From Euleptes europaea (lineage: Eukaryota > Chordata > Lepidosauria > Squamata > Sphaerodactylidae), in contig NC_079326.1 in assembly GCF_029931775.1 (NCBI RefSeq), positions 8,834,604 to 8,898,603 of the forward strand: a stretch of 64,000 bases of DNA, in the 5' to 3' direction. The notes below the pieces were generated by a model that did no database searches, was not told where the DNA came from, and worked only from the letters and a program-made list of their open reading frames with translations. Positions 1 through 11,117 of this stretch are shown one piece after another. A program made the translations under genes and the position numbers. Within the stretch, counting starts at the first letter, position 1. Each line of letters starts with the position of its first letter.

Positions 1-1268
1 CCTTTTTTGAGAAAGTTACTACCTTACTGGATCAGGGCAATGCTGTAGACATAGTTTATCTAGATTTCAGTAAGGCTTTTGATAAGGTTCCACATAGTAT
101 TCTAGTTGACAAATTGGGAAAATGTGGTTTCGATCCTATTATTGTTAGGTGGATCTGTAACTGGTTGATAGACCTCACCCAAAGAGTGCTAGTTAATGGT
201 TCCTCATCCACTTGGAGAGAAGTGACTACTGGAGTGCCTCAGGGATCTATGCTGGGCCCTGCGTTGTTCCACATCTTTATAAATGATTTGGATGAAGGAA
301 TAGAGGGGATGCTTATTAAATTTGCAGATGATACTAAATTGGGAGGGGTAGCAAATATGGTAGAAGACAGCCAAGAAGCAGGATGATCTTGAAAGTCTGG
401 AGAAGTGGGCTAGAACTAATAAAATGCACTTCAACAAAGACAAATGTAAAGTTCTGCATTTAGGTAGGAAAAATCAAATGCATAATTATAGGATGGGGGA
501 GAGTTGTCTGTGCAGTAGTGTGTGTGAAAAGGATCTTGGGGTCTTAGTAGACCAAATACTGAACATGAGTCAGCAGTGTGATGCGGTAGCTAAAAAGGCA
601 AATGCAGTCTTGGGCTGCAGCAACAGAAGTATAGTGTCCAGATCACACAAAGTGATGGTATCGCTTTACTCTGCTCTGGTTAGACCTCAACTAGAGTACT
701 GTGTTCAGTTTTGGGCACCACAATTTAAGCAAGATGTAGACAAGCTGGAACGTGTCCAGAGGAGGGCAACAAAGATGGTGAGGGGTCTGGAGACCAAGTC
801 CTATGAGGAAAGGTTGAAGGAGCTGGGTATGTTTAGCCTGAAGAAGAGAAGACTGAGAGGGGATATGATAACCATGTTCAAGTACTTTAGGGGCTATCAT
901 ATTGAGGATGGTGCAACAGTTGTTTTCTGTTGCCCAAGAAGGTCGGACTAGAACCAACGGGTTGAAATTAAATCAAAAGAGTTTCGGTCTAGACATCAGA
1001 ATTTTCTAACAGAGCAGTTCCTCAGTGGAACAGGCTTCCTCAGGAGGTGGTAAACTCTCCTTCCCTGGAGGTTTTTAAGAAGAGGTTAGATGGCCATCTG
1101 TCAGCAATGCTGATTCTGTGACCTTAGGCAGATGATGAGAGGGAGGGCATCTTGAGCATCTTCTGGTTACTAGGTGTAGGGGGGAGGTAGTTGTGAATTT
1201 CCTGCATTGTGCAGGGGGTTGGACTTGATGACCCTGGTGGTCCCTTCCAACTCTATGATTCTATGATT
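1..1268 (+). mobile_element. CR1-family LINE, 5' end outside the window
   Basis: The window opens inside a CR1 reverse transcriptase. The 3' end is the typical CR1 ending, 'gttggacttgatgaccc' followed by 'tctatgattctatgatt'. A BovB fragment abuts it directly. The copy is broken in its coding part, so it is not active. The family is clear from the FADDTKLGG motif and from the tail shared with the copies at 12417-17058 and 17082-18329. Confidence 0.93.
3..951 (+). pseudogene. CR1 ORF2 reverse transcriptase, C-terminal part
   Basis: Frame 3 is open from the first base to 386 and reads [13 protein letters not shown], then [10 protein letters not shown] and [10 protein letters not shown], the reverse transcriptase core with an F-A-D-D catalytic box. 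After a small indel near 386 the C-terminal region continues in another frame at 424-951 ([15 protein letters not shown], then [15 protein letters not shown] and RRLRGDMI). These blocks match the intact-looking blocks in the CR1 copy at 15094-16782. The enzyme would copy element RNA at a nicked target site. Loss of frame and of the last ~50 codons shows it is a dead copy. Confidence 0.9.
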
Positions 1269-2137
1269 CAATGTATGCAGAACATATCATTAGGAAAGCT
1301 GGATAAGATTTAGAGGAAGATGGAGTGAAAATTGGGGGGAGGAATATTAACAATTTGAGATATGCCGATGATACTACATTACTGGCAGAAAATAGCGAAG
1401 ACTTGAAATGACTACTGCTGAAAGTTAAAAGAGAAAGGGCCAAAGCAGGACTGCAGCTGAACATCAAGAAGACAAAAGTAATGACTACAGGAGAATTACA
1501 CAACTTTAAGGTTGACAATGAGGAAATCGAAATTGTTGAAGACTTTCTATTCCTTGGTTCCATCATCAACCAAAAGGGAGACTGCAGTCAAGAAATCAGA
1601 AGGAGATTGAGACAGGGAAGGGCCGCCATGAAGGAGCTAGAAAAGATTCTTAAGTGTAAGAATGTGTCACTGGCAACCAAGATCAGGTTAATTCATGCCA
1701 TCATATTCCCTATTACTATGTATGGATGTGAGAGCTGGACAATGAAGAAAGCTGATAGGAAAAAAGTAGATTCCTTTGAAATGTGGTGTCGGAGGAGAGT
1801 GTTACGGATACCCTGGACTGCCAAAAAAACAAATCAGTGGGTTTTAAATCAAATTAAGTCTGAACTGACCCTAGAGGCTAAAATGACTAAACCGAGGCTG
1901 TCGTACATATTACGAGAAGACAAGAGTCACTGGAAAAGACAATCATGCTAGGAAAAGTTGAAGGCAGCAGGAAAAGAGGAAGACCCAACAAGAGATGGAT
2001 TGACTCTATAAAGGAAGCCACTGCCCTCATTTGCAAGATCTGAGCAAGGCTGTTAAGGATAGGGCACTTTGGAGGACACTGATTCATAGGGTCGCCATGA
2101 GTCGGAAACGACTTGGTGGCACTTAACACACACACAT
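1269..2137 (+). mobile_element. BovB (RTE-clade) LINE, 5'-truncated
   Basis: Starts immediately after the CR1 tail and ends in the BovB 3' end 'gggtcgccatgagtcgga' followed by 'cacttaacacacacaca'. The coding part and tail match the copy at 40557-41220 closely. The element is truncated at its 5' end inside the reverse transcriptase. Confidence 0.92.
1361..1951 (+). pseudogene. BovB reverse transcriptase C-terminal fragment
   Basis: Begins with the catalytic YADDTTLLAEN box at 1361. After an in-frame TGA at 1409-1411 it continues as NIKKTKVMTTGE, FLFLGSIIN, GDCSQEIRRRL, YGCESWTMKKADRKK and MWCRRRVLRIPWTAKKTNQ. These are hallmark blocks of BovB/RTE proteins. The last open stretch runs 1481-1951 and then loses frame compared with the second copy (40561-41046), where the equivalent continues YFGHVMRR. 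It is a dead fragment. Confidence 0.9.
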
Positions 2138-5100
2138 TTATACCCAGAAATGGGTCCTGATGCAGTGTGTGGTAAGCTGGTAGGAAAGCCAGAGACAAAG
2201 AATTGATTGTTTTTCGGGGGCTCCAAGAAAAGGGCAGGAGAGGCTTGATGGGTCATTAGGACCCAAGAGAATGCCTGGGCTATTTCCTTGAATACTGATT
2301 GATTGGTGGGATGGGTGCAGATAGGGATGAGTAATGGCCTGTTCAGAGCGCTGATTAAATCACATTGGAGTGACACAATGGAGAATAGCTAGCCCCATAG
2401 TTCAGCCAGGCACACCTTAAGGGCCAGGGGGAAAGTTCATCTACCAACCTCTTTCCTGCCCAGGCTTAACACACAAGATAGTTCCTACAACTCTCTGAGG
2501 GGCATCCATTTTGGGGACAGCAGTGCCTTGCTCTGATGCCAGTCTTTGGCACCCTTAAGGGGAGGAGTTGTCCAACTACTTACAGATTGACAGGTTTTTT
2601 TTAAAAAAATTCTGCTGTTGACCTGGGAGAGAGGCAGTTAGAGGTTGGCTGCTAGGGAGTGGTGAAGATGAGGGTAAGATCAAGGAGGATCCTCAAATAG
2701 GGAAATGAAACCAGTAGTCCTTCCCTGAGGGAACTATCTCCAATTAAAAGTGGGTGGGTGATTCTTATTAAGTGTTAAATAAATTGGAACCAAGTGTATT
2801 TTCCTGCCTCCACAGACTTTAGAAATTTTGTGTTAAATAAGCCGATGCTTGTTTATCTAAGAAGTAACAGCCAAGTGATCGCTCTCAACAATTACAAACA
2901 CTTGTTGGTAGAACAAAACAGCTACATTCTTATGACTTTCTATTGTATATAGCTATATAAAGTTTCCCTCACTCCTGTTGCCTTGTCACCTGCCAGGTTT
3001 GAACCTGAAACCTCCCTGGCAGTCTAACTTGACCATTTCCCCCTAAGAGTTAAATAAAACAGTTAAAGTGTTGAGAATTCATATCAGTCTCTCATGTGCC
3101 ATATTCAGACATACTAACAAAGGATTTTTCAGATCCTCAGTTTCCTAGGCTGGGTCAGAATACATCTATATACGTTTTAAACATGGGGGGTGGAACCATC
3201 ATAGCATGTATAATGTTGAGCAGCCCAGTTGTCACTCAGTTCCAGAATAAACCAGATTTGGGGGCATAACCTCTGATGATCCATTCTGGATTCTACAGAG
3301 TGGCCAAACCCATGTGAAGAAATGTGGGCACCAAAGAACTCTGGAAACAAGTAGCAGAAAAAATGATATATAACATTACCAGGTTTGTTTTCCTTTCTCA
3401 CATTCCACTTAATTGGCTGCTATTTGAAGGGTTGGGGAGAACACTAACACAATGATGTCATGTGCTTTTATTCTATCTACATATTCCAGGGAACAGTGTG
3501 GGGAGATGCCTCCCCATCACATGGTGCTTGGAGCTAAGTTCAGAATGAAATGGATCAGGACAGGACTCTGAACAGTCTGTGTATGCCTCATCCAGGGCAG
3601 TTAAATATCATGTAGTATATCCATGCTGCATATAAAGGAAAAGAAATGTAAAGCAGTACAGCATTTGGGAAACTCCATGGTGCGCTTTGTTGCATGAATG
3701 GACATGGTCTGACTGTTCCTTTACCAGCATTCTAACAGTGTAATCCAATACTCTGCTAGGAGCAGCATGAATGGGATGCAGCTATCCATAAGTGCTCTTG
3801 TGTGGTGCTGAATAGGACTTTGGGGCCCATAAAAGCCACAGAAACTACCACAAATCAGTATTGGCCATAAATAAAGGACACCAAGCAGTGGATGCAAAGC
3901 AATTTCATCATCTGTTTCAGAGTCTCAGTATATACAAAGACCATGTAAAAAGATTACTTGTCTACTGTTTAAATTGAGTTTAAATAATTATTAGGAACCA
4001 GACGTCAAAGCAGAACAGAGAAACTGCATATCTGTTTTGGAGGTCTCAGTCAATCCATTTCAAGCAAGTGGATTTATGTTCCTTTAGCCCATACTTAACA
4101 GGATTAGGGGCAGGCATGAAATAAATAAACTATCATGCACTAGATACATAAAATGTTAGGCATGTACTGGCCTGACTTCAGCAGCAGATTAGCTAAAAAA
4201 ATACTTACAGATGAATATAGCAGTTAGGCTTTGTAAACTCATGAACAGGGTCTCACACTGCAATTCTCCAAGGGCTCACATCCATTAGCATACGATTGAG
4301 AGTGATTTGGATGCTCAAAAGGCCACCAAGGTTAAGTGCACCCTGGCACAGATAATGTTTTGCTCCTGCACAGCTCCCATGACAGCATGTGACAGCATAA
4401 TTGTCTTTTTGCACTGGAAACAATGATTGCAATGGCACCGACAAGGGCAAATAAGATAGCCGTGTGTCATTAAAAGCCCTGTGCACAATGTGGGACGGGG
4501 GCGGGGAATGGAGAATCCATATTTCCCCATTCTTTAATTAAGATTTGCTCCATTCTTTATTGAAGGTTTGATCACAAGAACCAGAGAGCTTCACCTCCAA
4601 AGTACACAATAAATTTCCTGGGTCATGCTGTAAGCCGACAACTTTGCCCAAGCATTCTTGATGTGGGAGTCCCCGGCTTCTCTAAAACTGGGATCACAAT
4701 ATTGAGACATGGATGTGTCCAGTGTACATGACCACAAAGAGAAGCAGGAGCTGCCATACCCAAACTACACAAGGCCACCTTAATGTCACCTGTCAGAGTT
4801 GCAACCCAAGCTAGGTCACAGAGCTAGTCCTGTGGCAATAACATCTATGACATGACTACCAGTAAGTGCATTTATCCTGCCATTCCTCCAACGGCTCAGA
4901 GTGCTTCCTCCTCCTTTCATTTTATCCACACAAAGCTCCATGTTTCAGTTGGATGGACAGATGTAATTTGAAATGCTAAATGAGTTTTGTGTTTAATATT
5001 TAGTTAAATATATATTTTACCATTATATGTTGTTGCTTCATAAGGTGGACGATATGATGGAAGTATACTTTTACATATTGAAGAACAGTGAGAGTTCTAA

Positions 5101-5166
5101 ATAAGAATAGCAAATCTGTTGTCAGCTGAGGTAAAGCAGTTAAAACACCAGAGAGTATTCACAGTA
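2138..5166. other. Unassigned intergenic stretch
   Basis: About 3 kb with no convincing exon or recognised element. The open frames here are short, lack family motifs and do not look coding. It may hold very old, unrecognisable repeats. Confidence 0.5.
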
Positions 5167-5363
5167 ATCTGTATATGGAAATAGAAAAGAGCAAGAGTCC
5201 AGTAGCACCTTAAAGACTTAAAAAAACTTTCCAGCAGGGTGTGTGCTTTCATGAGACAGAGCTCACTTCTTCAGTCTTTAAGGTGCTACTGGACTCTTGC
5301 TCTTTTCTACTGCTATGGACAGACTAACATGGCTACCCATCGTGATCTATCTGTATATAGAAA
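5167..5363. repeat. Fold-back dispersed repeat with 15-bp flanking duplication
   Basis: Two arms, 5184-5218 and 5273-5307, are a perfect 35-bp inverted repeat (the right arm carries 'aggtgctactggactcttgc'). The 3' end reads 'agactaacatggctaccc', a dispersed sequence I recall from other reptile genomes. The body (5182-5348) is bracketed by near-identical 15-mers at 5167-5181 and 5349-5363 ('atctgtatat' then g/a, 'gaaa'). A duplication this long suggests insertion by LINE-type retroposition rather than a cut-and-paste transposon. Confidence 0.75.
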
Positions 5364-5449
5364 GAGACTGTAATACTTTGTGTAGAGAGAAAAAAATTGT
5401 TTATGAAGTACCTGTCTTCATAATGTAAAAGTATGAAACCCAGCTCAAC

Positions 5450-7210
5450 ACTAAGGTTCGGTTTGTTTATTTAATGTTCATAGATCTACCAGTCATGAGC
5501 ATAGGGGAAAGGTACATTAATAAAAACATAATGATTACATATACAAGCTTGAATACAGGAATTACATTTACAGCTTTCATAAAATGTCGTTAAAATTTTT
5601 GATATACAAAAGTTTACAGTTTAAAATTTAAGAATATCATTTAATGCCATAGACATAAATTTTGCAACCACCAGAGTCACGTTTGGGTCAGTGTCTACTT
5701 ATAGCTTAAGTACAAGTTACTGTTTTTCAATAAGCCTCCATTTCTGAATATATTTATTAATCCATTTTTCTTGGGCCACATTATACTTTTTACAGTTGAT
5801 GAAGAAATGCCAGATGGTATCTAGCTCCCCTGATTTTCAGTCGCAAAGCCACTCGGAAAAGGGGATCCCTTTAAATTTGCCTGTTAGTTTCCCTAGAGGC
5901 AAGGCGTTCATTTTGGCTTTTGAAAATAAAATTCTATATTTGGGTACTGCTAGAGACTTACAGTATGCTAGTAGGGTCTTCGAGATTGGAAGACCCAAAT
6001 AATAAAAGAGGATACTCTTTGCTCTCTACCGCATGTGCTCCATTTATCGAATTTAAGGACACTAAGTTTAATTTGCTTGCGTGCAGAGTGTAAATCCATT
6101 TGGATAAAAGTTTCAAGGAAGAGACCCAATTTTTGTAAACTGTCACCCGCCAATTTCAACCATGAACTTTGAAAACCATCCTTGTTCAGATAGTACAGGT
6201 AACAGCCATCTGGAGAATAGTGGATTTTTAATCCAAGGAAAAAGGTTGTTATTCAGGCCTTAGCCTCCAAGGATGGTTCGGCAAATTCTAGGCGAATAGC
6301 TGAGCCAAGGACACATTTAGGGATATTTGACAATGAACACAGAAAAGAATTTAAACATGAGTCAAGCTTTTCGTTTATCTTGGCTATGGCCGGAGGAGCA
6401 CCACATAATAAAATGGGCACTACCTTCATGTGGAAAGCATGAATAGCAGCAGGTAAATAATTACCAACCAACATTTAAAAAATCTCAAAAGAGCTGAAGA
6501 ATGTATTGATGGTAACTTTTTAGTAGCAGTAATATGTCCTGTAGGAGCCCCGTGGCGCAGAGTGTTAAAACTGCAGTACTGCAGTCAAAAGCTCTGCTCA
6601 CGACCTGAGTTCGATCCCGATGGAAGTCGGTTTCAGGTAGCCGGCTCAAGGTTGACTCAGCCTTCCATCCTTCCGAGGTCGGTGAAATGAGTACCCAGCT
6701 TGCTGGGGGTAAAGGGAAGATGACTGGGGAAGGTACTGGCAAGCCACCCCGCAAACAAAGTCTGCCTTGGAAACGCCGGGATGTGACGTCACCCCATGGG
6801 TCAGGAATGACCCGGTGCTTGCACAGGGGACCTTTACCTTTACCTTTTAATATGTCCTGTGCCATTTAAATTATAATTTAAGGTAACACCAAGGTAATGA
6901 AAAGTATTCACTTGCTCAATTTGTTGATCATTTAAAGACCAGAATAAATGGTGTGAAGGAGCACCTTTACAGAAAACCATAACTTTGGTCTTTTGATAAT
7001 TAATTTCCAGCGATTCATTCATGCAATAATGTGCAAAAGCATTCGTCAATCATCTCAGCCCAATATTGGATTGGGATAACAACACAGTATCATCTGCATA
7101 AAGTAGATGTGAAGTGGGTCTGCCAGATAGGTGCGCAGGATGGAAAAATTCACTGGAAAGAGAGCCATCAATATCATTTAGGTAGAGGTTAAACAGGTAG
7201 GGAGCCTCTT
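5450..7210 (-). mobile_element. Jockey/I-superfamily-like LINE copy 1 (minus), 5'-truncated
   Basis: On the minus strand the region reads TSHLLYADDTVLL (7090-7130), INYQKTKVMVF, a thumb-like stretch, then a C-terminal block with DTIWHFFINCKKYN near 5800. An AT-rich 3' UTR ends in 'aataaacaaaccgaacc' near 5455. Several stops and frameshifts are present. The same family is seen at 23942-28270. I place it in the jockey/I superfamily from motif style; Vingi or another clade is possible. A SINE interrupts it at 6543-6848. Confidence 0.75.
6543..6848 (+). mobile_element. tRNA-derived SINE with (CTTTAC)n tail
   Basis: The head 'ggagccccgtggcgcagag' carries an A-box and 'gagttcgatcccga' a B-box (polymerase III promoter). 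The body includes 'actggcaagccaccccgc' and the 3' end is a 'cctttacctttacc' repeat. Perfect 12-bp target duplications 'aatatgtcctgt' lie at 6531-6542 and 6849-6860. It sits inside the minus-strand LINE and is therefore younger than it. A second copy is at 9773-10062. Confidence 0.92.
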
Positions 7211-7595
7211 CAATAAATATTTCACCCTATGCACTTTCAAAGATCTAAGAATGCTAAAACAATGACTTTGCATTTTACCTCATCTGATATCTGCCTTCTA
7301 AAAATAATTTTGTACATAAGAATTTTTGCCACTGTGTGTGATAGCACCCTTCTATTTTCTTGCATGGTCTTGTGGTGAAGTAGACATGCATATGGTTTTA
7401 CTCCTATTACATGCTAATATTTATTATTATTTTTCCACCAACAGAAGTAGGACTGGCCAGATTTAGTCCATGATTGTGTCCAAGTGTAGGGAGCTCAGCT
7501 GAGATGGAATAAATAGCTGGTCTCTGTTGGCTATAAAACTGGCACTGGCATTAGACTCTGCATTTTCCTAGAGACTTATTGGAAAAGGCCAGGCT
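7211..7595. other. Unassigned intergenic stretch
   Basis: AT-rich sequence without recognisable genes or repeats. Confidence 0.5.
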
Positions 7596-8011
7596 ATGAC
7601 TTAATGGTAGATCATCTGCTTGGCATGTAGAAGGTCCGAGGTTCAAATTGTGGCATCTCCATTTAGAATGATGAGGCACGGGGTGGTGAAAGACCTTTGC
7701 TTCTGGAGAGTCACTGTTAGGGTTGCCAACCTCCAGGGGGTTGCTGGAAATCTCCCACTATTATAACTGATTTCCAGGTGACAGAGATCAGTTCCCCTGG
7801 AGAAAATGGCCACTTTGGCAATTAGACTCTATGGCATTGAAGTCCCTCCCCTCTCCAAACCCCACCCTCCTCTGGCTCTACCCCCAAATATCCAGGTGTT
7901 TCCCAACCCGGAGCTGGCAACCCTAGCCACTGCTCATCCGAGTAGACAATACTGATTTTGATGGACCAATGGTCTGATTCATAATAAGGCTTCTTCATGT
8001 GATCATGTGAT
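7596..8011 (+). mobile_element. tRNA-derived SINE (second type), split by a MITE
   Basis: The A-box-like 'ttaatggtagatcatctg' and B-box-like 'ggttcaaattgtgg' form a tRNA-type head. After the MITE the body resumes as 'gagtagacaatactgatt' and ends 'aaggcttcttcatgtgatc'. This is a common squamate SINE body that I recognise by pattern, without a firm family name. The interruption at 7718-7925 has its own 8-bp duplication, so the SINE is older. Confidence 0.75.
7718..7925. mobile_element. hAT-type MITE, copy 1
   Basis: Ends are TAGGGTTGCCAACCTCC and the inverted GAGCTGGCAACCCTA. The flanking 8-mers 'gtcactgt' (7710-7717) and 'gccactgc' (7926-7933) agree at 6 of 8 positions. The inside has no coding capacity and shows an imperfect palindrome around 'gagatcagttcccctgg'. 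An 8-bp duplication plus short inverted ends points to the hAT superfamily. Confidence 0.85.
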
Positions 8012-8646
8012 GTGGATGGAGCAAGAGCAGGACTTGCACAAAGAATGACTGGCTGGTCAAAGGGGCAACACCTCATTATATAAATTAAGCATGGAATCTT
8101 AGATATTTACCAATAGCACATTATGCATAAATGTGTACAAGTGGAGCGAGGAAAGCCTGATTTACATTCCAACAGAGCCAGACAACAGATAACGAGGATA
8201 ATAAAATCATACTGCAAAGATTTCTGCCTAATGTAGAATACAACTGGATCTCTTGCAAAATGTGTCTTGGCAGCCTCATGCCTCAATCACGTATTTTCAA
8301 ACTGCAGACACATTAATTTCTAACAGCAGTTGCAGCAGAAACTTACTAACAGAAGAACGGTGGAGCAGAGAAAATCCTGGCAGGAAGGAGCATAAATGAT
8401 TTATAATTCTAGAATGAGCAACAGTTCTCTGCAGCCAATGTATTTTGTGATAGACTTGCACAATCTATGGCCTGCCAAGCTGACTCCAGCCTCCCCCACA
8501 AGTATGTGATGGGTTACAAGAGGTGCAATAAACCTGCTGGGGTTTTTTCTGACTGACTGTGGGACTGCAAAAACCAAGAACTTGTCAAGCATTTAGTAGG
8601 CCATAACATGTGGTTAGTGGGTGCCATGGATGTATGTAGTGTAGAT
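8012..8646. other. Unassigned intergenic stretch
   Basis: No gene-like or repeat-like signal seen between the SINE and the next MITE. Confidence 0.5.
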
Positions 8647-8852
8647 AAGGTTGCCAGCTCCGTGTTGGGAAATACCTGGAGATTTTTGGGGTGGAGCCTG
8701 AAAAGGGTGGAGTTTGGGGAGGGGAGGGACTTCAATGCCATAGAGTCCAATTGCCAAAGCGACCATTTTCTCCAGGTGAACTGATCTATATTGGCTGGAG
8801 ATCAGTTGTAATACCATATTTCCAGCTAGTACCTGGAGGTTGGCAACCCTAA
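8647..8852. mobile_element. hAT-type MITE, copy 2
   Basis: Same family as 7718-7925 in the opposite internal orientation. Ends are AAGGTTGCCAGCTCC and GGTTGGCAACCCTAA. The flanks 'gtgtagat' (8639-8646) and 'gtatagat' (8853-8860) match at 7 of 8 positions. Confidence 0.87.
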
Positions 8853-9430
8853 GTATAGATGACCACACAGAGGAGGAAAGGAGAAGTTTTATATGGCTGC
8901 AATAGACTAGTAGTCTCTGAGGAAAAGACTACTCCTTGCAAAATGTCACTAATATTCTTTTATGCAAAGCAGGGTTTCTATCTAGGTCTGTAATGTCAAA
9001 TCTGACATTACAAGGACTCAAGTAGAAGTCCTTTCTAATCCTGTTACCAAAGATTATGTAATTGGAGATGCCAAGGACTGAATCTGAGGCCTGAGGTGAA
9101 GTAAGAGCTCTGCAGCGAATTATAACTCAAACAGGGGAAAGCCAGAAGTATTTATGTGTAGAAACTCCACACACCCCTGAGTCATTTTGATGAGAGAACT
9201 CTTTTTTCACAAAGCCCTATTACAGCAAACTGTAATCTGGAAATGGAAATCTGAGTATATCCATCCAACAAGAATCTATATGTTGCCTAGGTATATGAAA
9301 ATCACCAAAATGAAGCTTTAAAAATCTCCCCATGATTCTGAGTTTAACTAAATCATTAACCGAATAGACTTTTGTCCTATATTCACCTGCAAGTCATCAG
9401 CTCATCAGTTTTTGTTACCTAGAGCCACAA
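8853..9430. other. Unassigned intergenic stretch
   Basis: No convincing coding, RNA or repeat signal seen. Confidence 0.5.
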
Positions 9431-10397
9431 TGTGGTGTGTGTGCATTATATGTTGTCAAATCACTTCCAATTTGTGTTGACTCTATGAATTAATGACCTT
9501 CAAAACGTCTATCATTAACAGTCTTGCTCTGATCTTGTAAGCTGAAGGTCATGGCTTCCTTGATTGAGACAATCCATCTAGTGTTGGGTCTTCCTCTTTT
9601 CCTGCTGCCTTCAATTTTCCCTAGCATTATTGTCTTTTCCAGTTACACTGTCTTCTCATAATGTGACCAAAGTATGATAACCTCAGTTTAGTCATTTTAG
9701 CTTTTCAGGAGAGTTCAGGCTAGATTTGATCTAGAAGCCATTTATTTGTCTTTTTGGTGGTCCATGATATCCATGGTGCAGAGTGGTAAGCTGCAGTACT
9801 GCAGTCAAAAGCTGTGCTCACGACCTGAGTTCAATCCCAATGGAAGTTGGTTTCAGGTAGCCAGCTCTAGGTTGACTCAGCCTTCCATCCTTCCGAGGTC
9901 GGTAAAATGAGTACCCAGCTTGCTGGGGGTAAAGGGAAGATGACTGGGGAAGGCACTGGCAAACCACCCCGCAAACAAAGTCTGCCTCGTAAACGTTGGG
10001 ATGTGACGTCACCCCATGGGTCAGGAATGACCTGGTGCTTGCACAGGGGACCTTTACCTTTTATGATATCCGTAACTCTCCTCCAACACCACATTTCAAA
10101 TGAATTAACTTCTTTCCTGACAGCTTCCTTCACTGTCCAACTTTCACAACCATACATAGTAATGGGGAATACTATAGTATGAATTATCTTAATCTTGGCC
10201 ACCAGCAACACATCCTTCACTTAAGAATCTTTTGTAGTTCCTTAATGCCTGCCTTTCCCAGTCTCAATCTCCTTCTGGTTCTTGGTTGCATTTAGCCCTG
10301 TTTGGTTGATAATTGAACCAAGGAACAGAAAATCTTTAACAATTTTGATTTCTTCATCATCAACCTTAAAGTTGTGTAATTCCTCAGTAGTCCTCAC
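9431..10397 (-). mobile_element. BovB LINE (minus), diverged, interrupted by a SINE
   Basis: Reverse-complement BovB. The 3' tail is at 9431-9480. The blocks corresponding to YGCESWTVKEAVRKE and FEMWCWRRV are at 10080-10190. The N-terminal edge, equivalent to 'acaactttaaggttgatg', is near 10370. Many frame disruptions indicate an older copy than the one at 40557. The SINE 9773-10062 splits it. Confidence 0.88.
9773..10062 (+). mobile_element. tRNA-derived SINE with (CTTTAC)n tail, copy 2
   Basis: Same family as 6543-6848 but missing the first few bases of the head. B-box 'gagttcaatcccaa' and tail 'ggggacctttaccttt' are present. The 9-bp duplication 'atgatatcc' lies at 9764-9772 and 10063-10071. 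It is inserted in the minus-strand BovB. Confidence 0.92.
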
Positions 10398-11117
10398 TTG
10401 TGGTAGCCAAGACAAATTCAGTGACCTATATTTGGGAAATCACTGGCTACTTCATTGTTGCCATCAGTCTTCTAGATCAATCATTGTCAACTGTTGCATG
10501 ACTCACCTATATAGCAAGTCAAGAGTAATTCATATATTGATAGAGCTAATTCAGCACAAAGTCTCCCTATTTCACAGGTATTTTCTGCTGCTGCAAGCTA
10601 ATAATGCTGAAGGGTTCACAACAGAGAACAGGGACGGAGACGTAAATCAAAGAGGGCATTACAGGCAACGTGTATCTTGTTATGATAAAGTGGTCCCCAA
10701 TTTCCAGAGGAAGATAAGGGCCAGAGAAGAGGGGGTCCCTGGAGAGTAGCAGGTAATTCTTATGGATGTTCCCCAGCAATGAAAACATTACTCAAGATAA
10801 ACCTGATCTGCAGGTTTTAAGAGCAAAGCCATAAATCCGCCTTTGTAAATGAGGTCATGCAATGACATATATTTCCAGTGGTTATGAATGATGAGTTGCA
10901 GAAATGCAATAACTGAGTTTCATGGTGAAGCAAGACTCCTTATGGGGGCAAGGATAATTGTGCTCAAAGTAAGCATAGTACTGAGAGATGGATGATCTGC
11001 AGATCCTTAATGAATTAAAATTCATGCACTGCAAATACAGTTGGGGGTATGTTTGGTGCCTTGATGATGGCTAACTTAATGATTTTCCATTAATAGTATT
11101 CCTTTAGGTTGCATACA
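10398..11117. other. Unassigned intergenic stretch
   Basis: Lies between the BovB and a CR1 5' region. Open frames here have no recognisable domain. Confidence 0.5.

Noticed and set aside
6543-6640. A tRNA gene
   Set aside because: A- and B-box-like motifs are present but there is no cloverleaf, and the sequence is the head of a SINE with target duplications.
9431-10397. A host gene exon on the minus strand
   Set aside because: The motifs (YGCESWT, MWCWRRV) are BovB reverse transcriptase, not a host protein.
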